This document shows, in pieces, positions 33,462-43,735 of a stretch of 64,000 nucleotides of DNA. The number at the start of each line of letters is the position of its first letter. Positions within the stretch are counted from its first letter, which is position 1. The position numbers and the translations under genes are program-made. The stretch comes from Dysgonomonas sp. 511 (GTDB lineage Bacteria > Bacteroidota > Bacteroidia > Bacteroidales > Dysgonomonadaceae): positions 1-64,000 of the forward strand of contig NZ_QVMQ01000003.1 of NCBI RefSeq assembly GCF_010501105.1, in the 5' to 3' direction. Below the pieces are notes generated by a model. It did no database searches, had not been told where the DNA came from, and saw only the letters and a program-made list of their open reading frames with translations.

Positions 33462-35312
33462 ATGCAAAACACAGTAGAAATTAAAGACGTAAAAGACATT
33501 GTCATACGTTTTTCAGGCGATTCAGGCGATGGAATGCAATTGACAGGAACCATTTTCTCGAATCTTTCGGCCATCTTCGGCAATGAGATTTCAACATTTC
33601 CCGACTTTCCGGCCGAGATAAGGGCTCCGCAAGGAACGCTCTCGGGCGTATCGGGTTTTCAGGTGCATCTGGGTAGCCAGATCTACAACTCGGGAGAGAA
33701 AACCGATGTATTGGTGGCGATGAACCCTGCCGCCCTGAAAGTGAATGTGAAATACCTGAAGGAAGATTCGGTAATTGTTGTAGATTCCGACTCATTCACC
33801 AAGAAAGACCTCGAAAAAGCTCTGTTTGCAACAGAAAGCCCTTTTTCCGAACTGGGGCTTACCACACAACAGGTAATCAGCGTACCGGTAACTTCCCTGA
33901 CCAAAAGCAGCCTCGAAAGCACGGATTTGGATATGAAGTCGCGCCTACGCTGCAAGAATATGTTTGCGCTGGGACTTGTTTGCTGGCTTTTCAATCGTCC
34001 GCTGGATGTGGCTAACCATATGCTGTCGGCCAAATTTGCCAAGAAACCGATATTGGTAGAAGCCAACCTGAAAGTACTAACCGACGGATACAATTATGGG
34101 CAGAATACCGATATGTCGATAGCCTCTTACAGGGTAGAGACAGTAAATATAGACAAAGGGTTCTATCTGGATGTGAACGGTAATGTAGCTACGGCTTACG
34201 GCTTGATAGCAGCGTCTGAAAATTCGGGGAAACCTTTATTCTTGGGTTCGTACCCGATAACGCCTGCAACGGAAATCTTACAGGAGTTGGTAAAATTCAA
34301 ACAACTGGGAGTCAAAGCCATTCAGGTGGAAGACGAAATAGCCGGAGTATGTACCGCAATAGGTGCAAGCTTTGCAGGTAGCCTTGCTGCTACATCTACT
34401 TCGGGACCGGGTCTCGCCTTGAAAAGCGAAGCTATCGGCTTGGCGGTAATGGCAGAATTGCCTCTCGTGGTAATAGATGTGCAACGTGGAGGCCCATCTA
34501 CAGGCTTGCCTACCAAGACGGAGCAAACCGATCTTCGCCAGGCTCTTTACGGACGGAATGGCGAAAGCCCTATCGTGGTGATGGCTGCGGCTACACCTAC
34601 CGACTGCTTCGATATGGCATATTGGGCATCGAAAATAGCAATAGAACACATAACCCCCGTTATACTGCTTACCGATGGATATATTGCCAATGGTGCTTCG
34701 GCATGGCGAATACCCGATATGGAAAAATATCCACCGATAGTGCCGCACGACCAATCGCTGGTAGATGCAAACGAATGGCGTAGCGCTTTGCGCGATGATG
34801 TAACTTTTGCCCGCTATTGGGCTGCTGCCGGGCTCGAAGGATATACACACCGTATAGGCGGCTTGGAAAAAGATTACGACTCGGGTGCTATCTCTACCGA
34901 TGCTGCCAACCACCAGAAGATGATAGACCTTCGCCAAGCAAAGGTAGACAGGATAGCCGAATATATACCTCAGCAAGACCTTATAGGCGACGAAGACGCC
35001 GATTTGTTGGTTGTAAGTTGGGGAGGTACTTACGGACATGTGCGCGAGGCCGTGGAAAATGCAAATGCAGAAGGATATAATGTAGCTTTGGCGCATTTCC
35101 GCTTTATCAGCCCTTTGCCTGAAAATGCACCGGCTCTATTAAAGAAATTTGATAAAATACTGGTAGCAGAGCAAAACAACGGGCAATTTGCCGGTTTCCT
35201 TATGGAGAAAGTGCCGGAGTTGCAACTCTCGCGTTACAACAAGGTGGAAGGTCAACCGTTTTCCATCTCAGATTTAACAGAAGCTATAAAACAACAATTA
35301 GGAGGAGAATAA
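33462..35312 (+). CDS. korA: 2-oxoacid:ferredoxin oxidoreductase, alpha (gamma-alpha fused) subunit
   Basis: 616 aa from ATG 33462; the frame runs on to 33387 but those residues are low-complexity. The N-terminal gamma-like domain (RFSGDSGDGMQLTG; PAEIRAPQGTLSGVSGFQVH, about 15-190) precedes the pyrimidine-binding alpha domain (PITPATEILQEL, EDEIAGVCTAIGASFAG, TSTSGPGLALKSE). It makes succinyl-CoA or reverse-TCA intermediates with low-potential ferredoxin. It starts the korAB operon, 4 bp before korB. Confidence 0.93.
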   Translation: MQNTVEIKDVKDIVIRFSGDSGDGMQLTGTIFSNLSAIFGNEISTFPDFPAEIRAPQGTLSGVSGFQVHLGSQIYNSGEKTDVLVAMNPAALKVNVKYLKEDSVIVVDSDSFTKKDLEKALFATESPFSELGLTTQQVISVPVTSLTKSSLESTDLDMKSRLRCKNMFALGLVCWLFNRPLDVANHMLSAKFAKKPILVEANLKVLTDGYNYGQNTDMSIASYRVETVNIDKGFYLDVNGNVATAYGLIAASENSGKPLFLGSYPITPATEILQELVKFKQLGVKAIQVEDEIAGVCTAIGASFAGSLAATSTSGPGLALKSEAIGLAVMAELPLVVIDVQRGGPSTGLPTKTEQTDLRQALYGRNGESPIVVMAAATPTDCFDMAYWASKIAIEHITPVILLTDGYIANGASAWRIPDMEKYPPIVPHDQSLVDANEWRSALRDDVTFARYWAAAGLEGYTHRIGGLEKDYDSGAISTDAANHQKMIDLRQAKVDRIAEYIPQQDLIGDEDADLLVVSWGGTYGHVREAVENANAEGYNVALAHFRFISPLPENAPALLKKFDKILVAEQNNGQFAGFLMEKVPELQLSRYNKVEGQPFSISDLTEAIKQQLGGE

Positions 35313-35316
35313 TAAT

Positions 35317-36348
35317 ATGGACATAAATTTGAAAATGGCCTCATCTTTTCAGGCTAAAGATTATAAAAGCGACCAGTATGTACGTTGGTGTCCGGGTTGT
35401 GGCGACCATGCCTTGCTCAACTGCTTGCACAAGGCTATGGCCGAGCTTGGTATAAAACCGCATATGACGGCTGTGATATCGGGTATCGGATGTTCGTCGC
35501 GATTGCCATATTATATGAATACTTACGGTTTCCATACCATACACGGACGCGGTGCGGCTGTAGCCACGGGTGTGAAGACTGCCAAGCCCGAACTTTCAGT
35601 ATGGCTGGCGACGGGCGACGGCGATTGCCTCGCTATCGGTGGCAACCATTTTATACATGCCGTGCGCCGGAATATTGATATAAATATCCTCTTATTGAAT
35701 AATAAAATATATGGGTTGACCAAAGGGCAGTTTTCGCCTACATCCGACAGAGGATTTGTATCTAAATCGTCTCCTTACGGTACGGTGGAAGACCCATTCT
35801 GCCCTTCGGAATTAGCGATGGGCGCACGCGGCAACTTCTTTGCGCGCTGTATCGACGTCGACTTGGCCAACACGACTAATATACTGGTAGAAGCTGCTAA
35901 GCATAAGGGTGCATCGGTAGTCGAAATATTGCAGAACTGTGTTATATTTAACGATGCTATTCATAGCAATATCGTAGATAAAGCATGGAGAGCCGAGCGT
36001 ACTATCATGCTCAAGCATGGCGAAAAAATGCTTTTCGGCATGAATAACGAAAAAGGGCTGGTGATGGATGGATGGCAGCTGAAAAGCGTAACGATAGGGC
36101 AGGAAGGTTATACTATCGACGATATATTGGTACACGATGCCAAGTCGGCAGATAATACACTGCACCTGAAGCTGGGGCTGATGAGTCCGGAGAATGGTTT
36201 GCCGCTGGCATTGGGCGTAATACGCGATGTTGCCGCCCCTACTTACGATGGTGAATTTATGGCTCAGATGAAGGAGGTGCAAGGGAAAAATCCGGTACGC
36301 ACCCTCAGGGACTATCTGATGACAAAAGATGTGTGGGAGGTAAAATAA
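35317..36348 (+). CDS. korB: 2-oxoacid:ferredoxin oxidoreductase, beta subunit
   Basis: 343 aa thiamine-diphosphate subunit. WCPGCGDHALL provides cluster or cofactor ligands, GIGCSSRLPYYMNTYGFHTIHGRG and ATGDGDCLAIGGNHF bind TPP and Mg2+, and NNKIYGLTKGQFSPTS completes the site. A 4-bp gap to korA indicates co-translation. 2-Oxoglutarate is the likely substrate by family size and gene order. Confidence 0.93.
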   Translation: MDINLKMASSFQAKDYKSDQYVRWCPGCGDHALLNCLHKAMAELGIKPHMTAVISGIGCSSRLPYYMNTYGFHTIHGRGAAVATGVKTAKPELSVWLATGDGDCLAIGGNHFIHAVRRNIDINILLLNNKIYGLTKGQFSPTSDRGFVSKSSPYGTVEDPFCPSELAMGARGNFFARCIDVDLANTTNILVEAAKHKGASVVEILQNCVIFNDAIHSNIVDKAWRAERTIMLKHGEKMLFGMNNEKGLVMDGWQLKSVTIGQEGYTIDDILVHDAKSADNTLHLKLGLMSPENGLPLALGVIRDVAAPTYDGEFMAQMKEVQGKNPVRTLRDYLMTKDVWEVK

Positions 36349-36456
36349 TTCTTCCGAAAGAATATTAATACTAGCTTTGTTTAACAATTGGATAAATGAA
36401 GAAACGGAAATGTTATCTATATTTAGCCGCCGATTGACATGATTTACCATTATTTA

Positions 36457-36621
36457 GAGCCTGTTTAAATTTTAGCGAAAATATTTCTTATAGGTTCTTT
36501 AGTATAGTTCTTAGCAACTTTTTTATGCTCTTTTTAGCGTATTTTCCATATTAGTAAAATACACAAAATCCATTAAAAAAACAGCTATAAAAAAGATTTG
36601 CTATAAAATTTGAACAGACTC
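36457..36621 (-). mobile_element. MITE copy B, internally deleted
   Basis: Inverse orientation, 165 bp: begins GAGCCTGTTTAAATTTTAG and ends TTTGAACAGACTC. About 30 bp around the central GGTTTAGC...GCTAAACC palindrome are missing. Flanks are TTA left and TAA right. It lies in the 369-bp gap between korB and the small lipoprotein gene, which otherwise shows nothing coding. Confidence 0.8.
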
Positions 36622-36717
36622 TAAAAAATAGCTTTCCCTTTTTTTCGTTTACTATAATGTGAACTAATCTGGTTTTGGTTTGTTCATAATTATAAAATAG
36701 AAGAAAAGTTATCCATT

Positions 36718-36975
36718 ATGAAAAAATTATTACTTACCCTTATTATGGCGGCTGCCTTAACAGCTTGTGGTACAGCTTACAATAATCAATTGAAGCAAGT
36801 GCAGCTAGGAATGACTCCCGAACAGATAGTAAATCTGATGGGCGAAAAATATAACGTTGTAAGCCAGCAGGACTACAACAACCAAACTTTGGAGTATGTA
36901 GACAGGTACAAGAATCATTGGTTTTTCCAATTTGTAGATGGCAGATTATACAAATGGCACAAAGAAACCGAGTAA
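36718..36975 (+). CDS. Small BamE/SmpA-like lipoprotein
   Basis: 85 aa. Signal MKKLLLTLIMAAALTACG with lipobox Cys 17. The mature part KQVQLGMTPEQIVNLMGEKY matches the G-M-[ST]-x-x-x-[VI] helix start of SmpA/OmlA/BamE-fold lipoproteins, followed by a beta hairpin with WFFQFVDGRLYKW. Function unproven. Confidence 0.8.
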   Translation: MKKLLLTLIMAAALTACGTAYNNQLKQVQLGMTPEQIVNLMGEKYNVVSQQDYNNQTLEYVDRYKNHWFFQFVDGRLYKWHKETE

Positions 36976-37009
36976 AGAAAAAACGGTATAACAATGAATA
37001 CTGAAATGG

Positions 37010-37035
37010 AAAGGAACCCGTAGCACGGTTCCTTT
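37010..37035 (+). terminator. Terminator of the small lipoprotein gene
   Basis: AAAGGAACC (37010-37018) pairs with GGTTCCTTT (37027-37035), followed by TTG and T-rich DNA. Confidence 0.8.
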
Positions 37036-37073
37036 TTGTTTATTAATGCTAATATATTTTGAAAAATAGTCAA

Positions 37074-37081
37074 TATCTTTG
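37074..37081 (+). promoter_or_regulatory. -7 box TATCTTTG for the S9 peptidase
   Basis: TAnnTTTG match 58 bp before the start at 37139; no well-spaced -33 element. Confidence 0.5.
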
Positions 37082-37138
37082 TGCCCTGTATTAGATACTT
37101 ATCATATTAGAGTTACAGATTAACAGTTTACAATAACA

Positions 37139-39292
37139 ATGAAAAAAGCTTTCGGAATATTATTCATCCTACTCTATTGCATTACTTCAAACGCACAACA
37201 ACTCAACCTAAGGGATATTACCTCCGGCAAATACTATCCGGCCGGAACTCCCAATAGCGTTTCTTCGGCCGATGGAGAATCGTACTTCCAGATTGATGTA
37301 ACTTATTCGAAGATAATAAAATACTCATACAAGACAGGGTTGCCCGTAGATACCGTTTTCGATGTAAAAAAGGCAAGGGAATGCACATTCGATTCTTTTC
37401 AGGGATTCATTATGAGCCCTGACGAAAAACGGCTGATAGTGTATAATGAATACGAACCCGTTTACCGCCACTCATTCAAGGCTATGCACTATTATTACGA
37501 TATACGCCGCAACTTGGTGCGTAAGCTCTCCGAGCAGCCGGGCAAGCAATCTATCCCGACTTTCTCGCACGACGGGCGTATGCTTGCCTATGTGATAGAC
37601 AACAATATATGGCTGTCGAAATTCGATTTCGATACCGAATCGCAGATAACGAAAGACGGCGAATACGGCAAAATAATAAACGGAGCCACCGACTGGGTAT
37701 ACGAAGAAGAATTTAAGTCGACCTGCCTGATGGATTTTTCTGCCGACGGGCAACTATTAGCTTTTGTGCGTACCGACGAGTCGGACGTACCTTTATTTCC
37801 TATGCAGATATACAGCAACCAGTTGTATCCCCAGTTTTATGCTTTCAAATATCCGAAAGCGGGAGAACAAAACTCGAAAGTGACCTGCAATGTGTTCGAT
37901 ATAGATGCAAAGACCATCCGCAAGATGAACATCCCTGCCGATACGGAATATATACCGCGCATAGAGTTTCTTCCCGAAGGCGACGACCTTGCCATATTTA
38001 CACTGAACAGGGATCAGAACAAGTTTAACCTCTATGTGGCAAATGCCCGTTCGGCTGTCGCAAAATCGGTATTATACGAAGAAAACGAGCGATATGTAGA
38101 TTATGTGAATGTGGAATTTACATACTTTTTTGGCAACCAGTTTATCTACCTGAGCGAAAAAGAAGGCTATTCGCACCTGTACCTGTACGATAAAACCGGC
38201 GTGATGCAAAAGCAGCTTACTTCCGGTAACTTCGATGTAACTGCATTTCTGGCAGTCGATCCGGTTTCTAAGGCTGTATTTTACGAAGCGGCAGAAGAAA
38301 GCCCGTTGAGAAGGGAAATATATAAGGTAGACATGGTGAAAGGTACGAAGACCAAATTGTCGGCTAAAGCAGGGACTAATACTGCCAAATTCAGCAAAAA
38401 CGGCAAGTATTTCGTCAACAGTTTCACCAACACATCCACCCCTCGTATAGTGACTGTACACGATGCCGCAGGCAAACAGCTCAGAGTATTGCATGATAAT
38501 GCGGCACTGCAAGGCTCGTTGTCAGCACTGAATATACCTGCTAAAGAATTTATAACCGTAAAATCTGCCGATGGCAAAGACCTGAATGCTTATATACTAA
38601 AACCTTCAGACTTCGATCCTTCGAAAAAATACCCGCTGATAATGATTCAATACAGCGGGCCAAACTCGCAGCAGGTGCGCGACCGTTTCGTGATCGACTG
38701 GACCGACTATGCCACCACACAAGGATTTATAGTAGCCTGCGTAGACGGTAGGGGAACAGGGGCTAGAGGAGAAGAGTTTCGCAAATGTACTTACATGAAT
38801 CTGGGGATATACGAGTCTGACGACCAGATAGCTGCAGCAAAATATTTTGCAACGCTGCCTTACATAGATAGCAACAAAATAGGCATCTGGGGGTGGAGTT
38901 TTGGCGGCTATAATGTGCTGATGAGTATGAGCCGCGGAAACGGCATATTCAAGGCGGGGGTAGCGATAGCACCTGTCACCGACTGGCGTTTTTACGATAC
39001 AGTATATACAGAACGGTATATGCGTACACCGCAGCAAAATGATGCGGGATATGATGCGGGAGCGCCTATAGATCTGGCATCGCAGCTCGAAGGCAACCTC
39101 CTGATAGTACACGGTTCGGCCGATGATAATGTACATTTCCAAAATACGATGGAATATGCAGACGCTTTGGTTCGGGCTAACAAGCAATTCGATATGTTTG
39201 TATTCACCGACAAAGACCATTCTATACGTGGTGCTGCAAATAGGACTTATTTATACAATAAGGTAATCAACTACTTCAAGAAGAATATGTAA
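37139..39292 (+). CDS. Dipeptidyl peptidase IV-family serine peptidase (S9)
   Basis: 717 aa. Signal peptide MKKAFGILFILLYCITSNAQ, then a beta-propeller (about 40-460: DWVYEEEF is the substrate-amine Glu pair of DPP IV) and an alpha/beta-hydrolase. Catalytic Ser 587 is in GWSFGGYN, Asp in HGSADDNVHF and His in DKDHSIRG. It removes N-terminal Xaa-Pro/Ala dipeptides in the periplasm and suits a peptide-fermenting bacterium. Confidence 0.95.
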   Translation: MKKAFGILFILLYCITSNAQQLNLRDITSGKYYPAGTPNSVSSADGESYFQIDVTYSKIIKYSYKTGLPVDTVFDVKKARECTFDSFQGFIMSPDEKRLIVYNEYEPVYRHSFKAMHYYYDIRRNLVRKLSEQPGKQSIPTFSHDGRMLAYVIDNNIWLSKFDFDTESQITKDGEYGKIINGATDWVYEEEFKSTCLMDFSADGQLLAFVRTDESDVPLFPMQIYSNQLYPQFYAFKYPKAGEQNSKVTCNVFDIDAKTIRKMNIPADTEYIPRIEFLPEGDDLAIFTLNRDQNKFNLYVANARSAVAKSVLYEENERYVDYVNVEFTYFFGNQFIYLSEKEGYSHLYLYDKTGVMQKQLTSGNFDVTAFLAVDPVSKAVFYEAAEESPLRREIYKVDMVKGTKTKLSAKAGTNTAKFSKNGKYFVNSFTNTSTPRIVTVHDAAGKQLRVLHDNAALQGSLSALNIPAKEFITVKSADGKDLNAYILKPSDFDPSKKYPLIMIQYSGPNSQQVRDRFVIDWTDYATTQGFIVACVDGRGTGARGEEFRKCTYMNLGIYESDDQIAAAKYFATLPYIDSNKIGIWGWSFGGYNVLMSMSRGNGIFKAGVAIAPVTDWRFYDTVYTERYMRTPQQNDAGYDAGAPIDLASQLEGNLLIVHGSADDNVHFQNTMEYADALVRANKQFDMFVFTDKDHSIRGAANRTYLYNKVINYFKKNM

Positions 39293-39353
39293 GTCTCGTC
39301 CTAAAAAACCGTTACAGTTTTGATTAGACAAAAATATTTATAATTTATGAGAT

Positions 39354-39412
39354 GAAGGTGTCCCAAAAGTGCTAAGAGTGGTGGGTCCCAAAAGTAGGAC
39401 AGCCTCTTCAGA
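39354..39412. repeat. IS-end debris between convergent genes
   Basis: GAAGGTGTCCCAAAAG (39354-39369) is identical, inverted, to 28962-28977. A second related end, GGGTCCCAAAAGTAGG (39383-39398), is followed by ACAGCCTCTT. The two IS-end-like sequences lie back to back with no transposase left. Confidence 0.55.
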
Positions 39413-39413
39413 T

Positions 39414-39752
39414 TTATTCAAATTCCCTTTCCAAGTCCTCCAGTTCCTTTTTTATCTGTTCCAGTTTTTGTAGTATCTGGAATTTACGCGATTCTTCGTC
39501 TAATTTTGTTTTGAGTGTTTGTCGTGCGCCTTCCAATTTCATATTTTTCACTTTAACCAGATGATACACAAGCGCAATACTATCTATATCGGCTTTAGTG
39601 TATTGACGGATTCCCGTTTCTGTTTTCTTCGGCTTGATAATGCTAAACTTGTTTTCCCAAAAGCGTAGCAACGACTCATTCACATCGAAATGCGCAGCTA
39701 CCTCCTTGATGGAGTAGTACAGGCGGTCGCTATTTTCCAAGTCTATTTTCAT
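39414..39752 (-). CDS. MerR-family transcriptional regulator
   Basis: 112 aa. N-terminal MerR winged helix (YYSIKEVAAHFDVNESLLRFWE; GIRQYTKADIDSI) and a C-terminal coiled coil (about 75-112) for dimerisation. No effector domain or Cys cluster is present. Its stop faces the peptidase gene; it is 18 bp downstream of the M23 gene and likely co-transcribed with it. Confidence 0.9.
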   Translation of the reverse strand: MKIDLENSDRLYYSIKEVAAHFDVNESLLRFWENKFSIIKPKKTETGIRQYTKADIDSIALVYHLVKVKNMKLEGARQTLKTKLDEESRKFQILQKLEQIKKELEDLEREFE

Positions 39753-39770
39753 GGAATAAAGGTAGTGATT

Positions 39771-40742
39771 TTAATCCATTACCTGTCCGTGGTTGGCGGC
39801 TATTTGCAGCATTTTATCATATTCTTCGGGGGTAAGATCCATGAAGTAATATTTGGCAGGATTGTCAGGCTCACCTTTCACCCTTACTTCGTAATGCAGG
39901 TGCGGGCCTGTCGATTTTCCGGTATTCCCTACTTCGGCAATCTGTTCGCCACGAGTAACTTTCTGCCCCGACATCACTTTGTATTCGCTCAGGTGGGCAT
40001 AAAGGGTCGTATAGCCAAACCCGTGGTCGACGATGATACATTTTCCATATCCTTGCCGCCAGTCGGCATAGGTGACCACCCCATCGCCCGTAGCATATAC
40101 GGGTGTACCTATATCAGCAGAAAAGTCCATCCCTGCATGGAAACGTGCCGTACCATATATAGGGTCTATACGCATACCGTATCCCGACGCCATTTTTTTG
40201 AGGAACTTGTTAGGTACGGGCTGTATGCTGGGAATGTGTTTCAGGCGGTCTTTCTGGTTTTTTGCCATTTCCAGTACTTCGTCGAAAGAATTGGACTGGA
40301 TATATATTTGCTTGGCTATATAGTCTATCTTCTTGGTAGTCTGTATTATCAGATTGGCGTTCGATACTTCTTCCAAATGCTCGTACCGGGCAAGGCTGCC
40401 CACACCCGAACTGCGGATGGAAGCCGGCAAAGGATCGGAATGGAATATGGCACGGTAGAGGTTGTCGTCGCGTTGCTGCATATCTTTCAGCACGTTTATC
40501 ATTTCGTCAGCCTTCTTCGATATCACTTCTATCTGTGCATCTTTCAGTTTGTCGTTCTTGTTGCGTTCCTGACTCCAGGGAGTCCCTACAAAGTATTGGA
40601 AGAGTATCAACGCAGCCACCCCGACCACGATTCCTGATATTAAATGACGGAAAACCGTGAAGATTTTATCTTTTGTGCTGGGATAAATTCTTTCGTATGT
40701 GAGTGTTTGAGGGTTGTACCGGTAATAAATCTTTCGCTTCAT
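39771..40742 (-). CDS. M23-family murein endopeptidase, membrane-anchored
   Basis: 323 aa from ATG 40742 (the longer frame contains the promoter). Basic N-tail, one membrane helix (HLISGIVVGVAALILFQYF), a coiled segment (about 60-100), then LytM/M23 zinc peptidase: RFHAGMDFSADIGTPVYA supplies His/Asp and GPHLHYEVRV the HxH ligands. A degenerate-free zinc site suggests an active peptidoglycan hydrolase. Confidence 0.93.
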   Translation of the reverse strand: MKRKIYYRYNPQTLTYERIYPSTKDKIFTVFRHLISGIVVGVAALILFQYFVGTPWSQERNKNDKLKDAQIEVISKKADEMINVLKDMQQRDDNLYRAIFHSDPLPASIRSSGVGSLARYEHLEEVSNANLIIQTTKKIDYIAKQIYIQSNSFDEVLEMAKNQKDRLKHIPSIQPVPNKFLKKMASGYGMRIDPIYGTARFHAGMDFSADIGTPVYATGDGVVTYADWRQGYGKCIIVDHGFGYTTLYAHLSEYKVMSGQKVTRGEQIAEVGNTGKSTGPHLHYEVRVKGEPDNPAKYYFMDLTPEEYDKMLQIAANHGQVMD

Positions 40743-40779
40743 TTTAGAACATTTCGCTATTTTTATTGCGCGAGTTCGA

Positions 40780-40811
40780 CAAAAGTAAAGTTTTTGAACT
40801 ATTTTTGCAAA
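40780..40811 (-). promoter_or_regulatory. Promoter TTTG-N20-TACTTTTG of the M23/merR unit
   Basis: Minus strand: TTTG at 40808-40811 and TACTTTTG at 40780-40787, exactly 20 bp apart, 37 bp before the chosen ATG, supporting that start. Confidence 0.8.
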
Positions 40812-40919
40812 TTGAAACACCATTGTGTAAATACAAAAATGTGAAAATTAGCAAATTGGTGATGCTAAAGAATAAATCTTAAACGTGTAACTTGTTTACT
40901 TGTAACTAGTAACTAAATT

Positions 40920-43535
40920 ATGACTTCTAAAGAAATCCGTAACTCTTTCAAATCTTTCTTCGAATCGAAAGGACACCAGATTGTACCATCTGCTCCTATG
41001 GTTATCAAGGACGACCCCACACTTATGTTTACCAATGCCGGGATGAACCAGTTTAAAGATATTATTCTGGGTAATGCACCTATCAAATATCCGCGTGTGG
41101 CAGACTCTCAAAAATGCCTCCGCGTAAGCGGCAAGCACAACGACCTCGAAGAAGTAGGGCACGATACATATCACCATACCATGTTCGAGATGCTGGGCAA
41201 TTGGTCGTTTGGCGACTATTTCAAGAAAGAAGCGATAGAGTGGGCATGGGAATATCTTACCGAAGTAATCAAGTTGGACAAAGACCGCCTGTATGTCACC
41301 GTATTCGAAGGTAGCCCCGAAGAAGGGCTCGACCGCGATGATGAAGCAGCCGGATACTGGGAAAAATACCTGCCTAAGGACAGGATTATAAATGGAAACA
41401 AAAAAGACAACTTCTGGGAAATGGGCGACACAGGCCCGTGCGGCCCATGCTCTGAAATACATATAGACCTGCGCCCGGATGACGAAAGGGCTAAAGTAAA
41501 CGCATTGGCACTGGTAAATGAAAGCCATCCACAGGTTATCGAAATATGGAACCTTGTATTTATGCAATACAACCGCAAAGCCGACAAGTCGCTTGAGCCA
41601 CTGCCCGCAAAAGTGATAGATACAGGTATGGGATTCGAGCGCCTTTGCATGGCCGTACAAGGCAAAACTTCTAACTACGACACCGATGTATTCCAGACTA
41701 TAATAAGGTCGATAGGCGAGATTACAGGAAGCACATACGGGCAAGATGAAAAGAAAGATATAGCAATGCGTGTCATTGCCGACCATATACGCACTATCGC
41801 TTTTTCTATTACCGACGGGCAACTGCCATCGAATGCAAAGGCCGGATATGTGATCCGTCGTATCCTTCGCCGTGCCGTGCGCTACGGTTACACTTTCCTT
41901 GGCCAGCATAAGTCGTTTATGTATAGGCTTATACCAGCATTGATAGAAACAATGGGCGATGCTTATCCCGAACTTGTACAGCAACAAACCCTGATAGAGA
42001 AAGTAATGAAGGAAGAAGAAGAATCTTTCCTTCGCACATTGGATACAGGTATCAAGTTGTTGGATAAGCAAATAGCCGACACAAAGGCTAAAAACAGCGT
42101 AGTCCTCAATGGGGCAGATGCCTTTACGCTGTACGATACTTATGGTTTTCCGCTCGACCTGACGGAATTGATCCTTCGCGAAAACGGAATGTCGGTAGAT
42201 AAAAACGGATTCGATGCCGAAATGCAAAAGCAAAAAGACCGTGCCCGCAATGCTGCCAGCGTGGAAACCGAAGATTGGGTAACGCTAAAAGAAGGTGCCA
42301 CCGAGTTTGTCGGCTACGATTTTACAGAATACGAAACCGAGATATTGCGTTACCGTAAGGTAAAACAGAAGAATAAAGAATACTACCAGATAGTATTGAC
42401 TTATACACCTTTCTATGCCGAAATGGGTGGGCAGGTAGGAGACAGCGGTTGGTTGATAGATGGAGATAATGAAGTTGAAATCACAGACACTAAACGCGAA
42501 AACAACCTGGCAGTGCATATCTCCTCCAAGTTGCCTCAGGATGTAACTGCTACATTCGTAGCCCGCATCAACAGCAAAAATCGCATTGCTACAGAGTGCA
42601 ACCACACTGCCACTCACTTACTACACGAAGGCTTGCGTAAAATACTGGGTAACCATGTAGAGCAAAAAGGTTCGTACGTATCGCCTACATTGCTTCGTTT
42701 CGACTTTTCGCATTTCCAAAAACTGACGGATAAGGAAATCCGTAAGGTAGAACGCTATGTAACAGGCAAGATCCGTGAAAATATCACACAGGTAGAGATG
42801 CGTCATATACCTATTGCCGAGGCAAAGGAGATGGGTGCTATGGCTCTTTTTGGCGAAAAATACGGGGACGATGTACGTGTCGTAAAATTCGGCGATTCGG
42901 TCGAACTTTGCGGGGGAACGCATATTTCTTCCACAGGACGTATCGGTTCGTTCCGTATTATCAACGAGAGTTCTATCGCGGCAGGTATCCGCCGTATAGA
43001 AGCGATATCGGCACAAGCGTGCGAAGACTATTTTTATACTCAGCAAGATGTGCTTTCCGAAATAAAATCCTTATTCAATAATACACCTAATCTTACTCAG
43101 GCTTTGCATAAGTTTTTTGAGGAAAATGCAGAGATGAAGAAAAAGATGGAGGAATATGTGAAAGAAAAGACAATCCAGCTGAAAGAGGTAATAATAAAGA
43201 AAAAGCAGGTGATCAACGGAATAGATGTATTCGTCCTGCAAGGCCCTATTCCTGCCGATATCGTAAAAGACATCGCTTTCCAGATAAAGGGCGAATTTCC
43301 TCAAAATGCAGCTTTCGTTGGTGCTACTGCTGCCGAAGGCAAGCCGCTACTGACGCTTATGCTGAGCGACGATCTGGTGAAAGATCACAGCTTAAACGCT
43401 TCGCAGATAGTTCGCGATGCTGCCCGCAATATACAAGGAGGAGGAGGAGGACAACCTCATTTTGCCACTGCCGGAGGAAAGAATACAGACGGACTTACCA
43501 CTGCACAGCAAGAGATTTTAGAGAAAATAAAGTAA
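40920..43535 (+). CDS. alaS: Alanine--tRNA ligase
   Basis: 871 aa, cytosolic. Class II catalytic core (about 1-450: [42 protein letters not shown]), editing domain with zinc/substrate ligands HTATH near 562 and CGGTH near 664, and a C-Ala domain ([14 protein letters not shown]). Charges tRNA-Ala and clears Ser/Gly mischarges. A GTAACTTG/GTAACTAGTAACT-rich leader precedes the start. Confidence 0.98.
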   Translation: MTSKEIRNSFKSFFESKGHQIVPSAPMVIKDDPTLMFTNAGMNQFKDIILGNAPIKYPRVADSQKCLRVSGKHNDLEEVGHDTYHHTMFEMLGNWSFGDYFKKEAIEWAWEYLTEVIKLDKDRLYVTVFEGSPEEGLDRDDEAAGYWEKYLPKDRIINGNKKDNFWEMGDTGPCGPCSEIHIDLRPDDERAKVNALALVNESHPQVIEIWNLVFMQYNRKADKSLEPLPAKVIDTGMGFERLCMAVQGKTSNYDTDVFQTIIRSIGEITGSTYGQDEKKDIAMRVIADHIRTIAFSITDGQLPSNAKAGYVIRRILRRAVRYGYTFLGQHKSFMYRLIPALIETMGDAYPELVQQQTLIEKVMKEEEESFLRTLDTGIKLLDKQIADTKAKNSVVLNGADAFTLYDTYGFPLDLTELILRENGMSVDKNGFDAEMQKQKDRARNAASVETEDWVTLKEGATEFVGYDFTEYETEILRYRKVKQKNKEYYQIVLTYTPFYAEMGGQVGDSGWLIDGDNEVEITDTKRENNLAVHISSKLPQDVTATFVARINSKNRIATECNHTATHLLHEGLRKILGNHVEQKGSYVSPTLLRFDFSHFQKLTDKEIRKVERYVTGKIRENITQVEMRHIPIAEAKEMGAMALFGEKYGDDVRVVKFGDSVELCGGTHISSTGRIGSFRIINESSIAAGIRRIEAISAQACEDYFYTQQDVLSEIKSLFNNTPNLTQALHKFFEENAEMKKKMEEYVKEKTIQLKEVIIKKKQVINGIDVFVLQGPIPADIVKDIAFQIKGEFPQNAAFVGATAAEGKPLLTLMLSDDLVKDHSLNASQIVRDAARNIQGGGGGQPHFATAGGKNTDGLTTAQQEILEKIK

Positions 43536-43602
43536 TAGTATCAAACTCACGTTCTTTCAGGTTGTTTTCTTTGTCATATACCTGTACGTCCGGTTTGATA
43601 CA

Positions 43603-43639
43603 AAAAGGGGCTAGCCGACTTTTAGCACAGCCCCCTTTT
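43603..43639. terminator. Terminator between alaS and rprY
   Basis: AAAAGGGGCT (from 43603) faces AGCCCCCTTTT (43629-43639), followed by CTTG. It serves the convergent ends of alaS and rprY. Confidence 0.7.
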
Positions 43640-43735
43640 CTTGTAGCCCAAGGCATGGTCTTTATGTTAACAATGGCGAAGTGCGCCAGCAGCTTGTATA
43701 ATCTATAAAGATCCGGATAGGAAGATAGATAAACT

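Noticed and set aside
40896..42233. 445-codon minus-strand frame inside alaS
   Set aside because: Antisense of alaS; the length comes from codon bias, and the product is Cys/Tyr/Phe-rich without homology.
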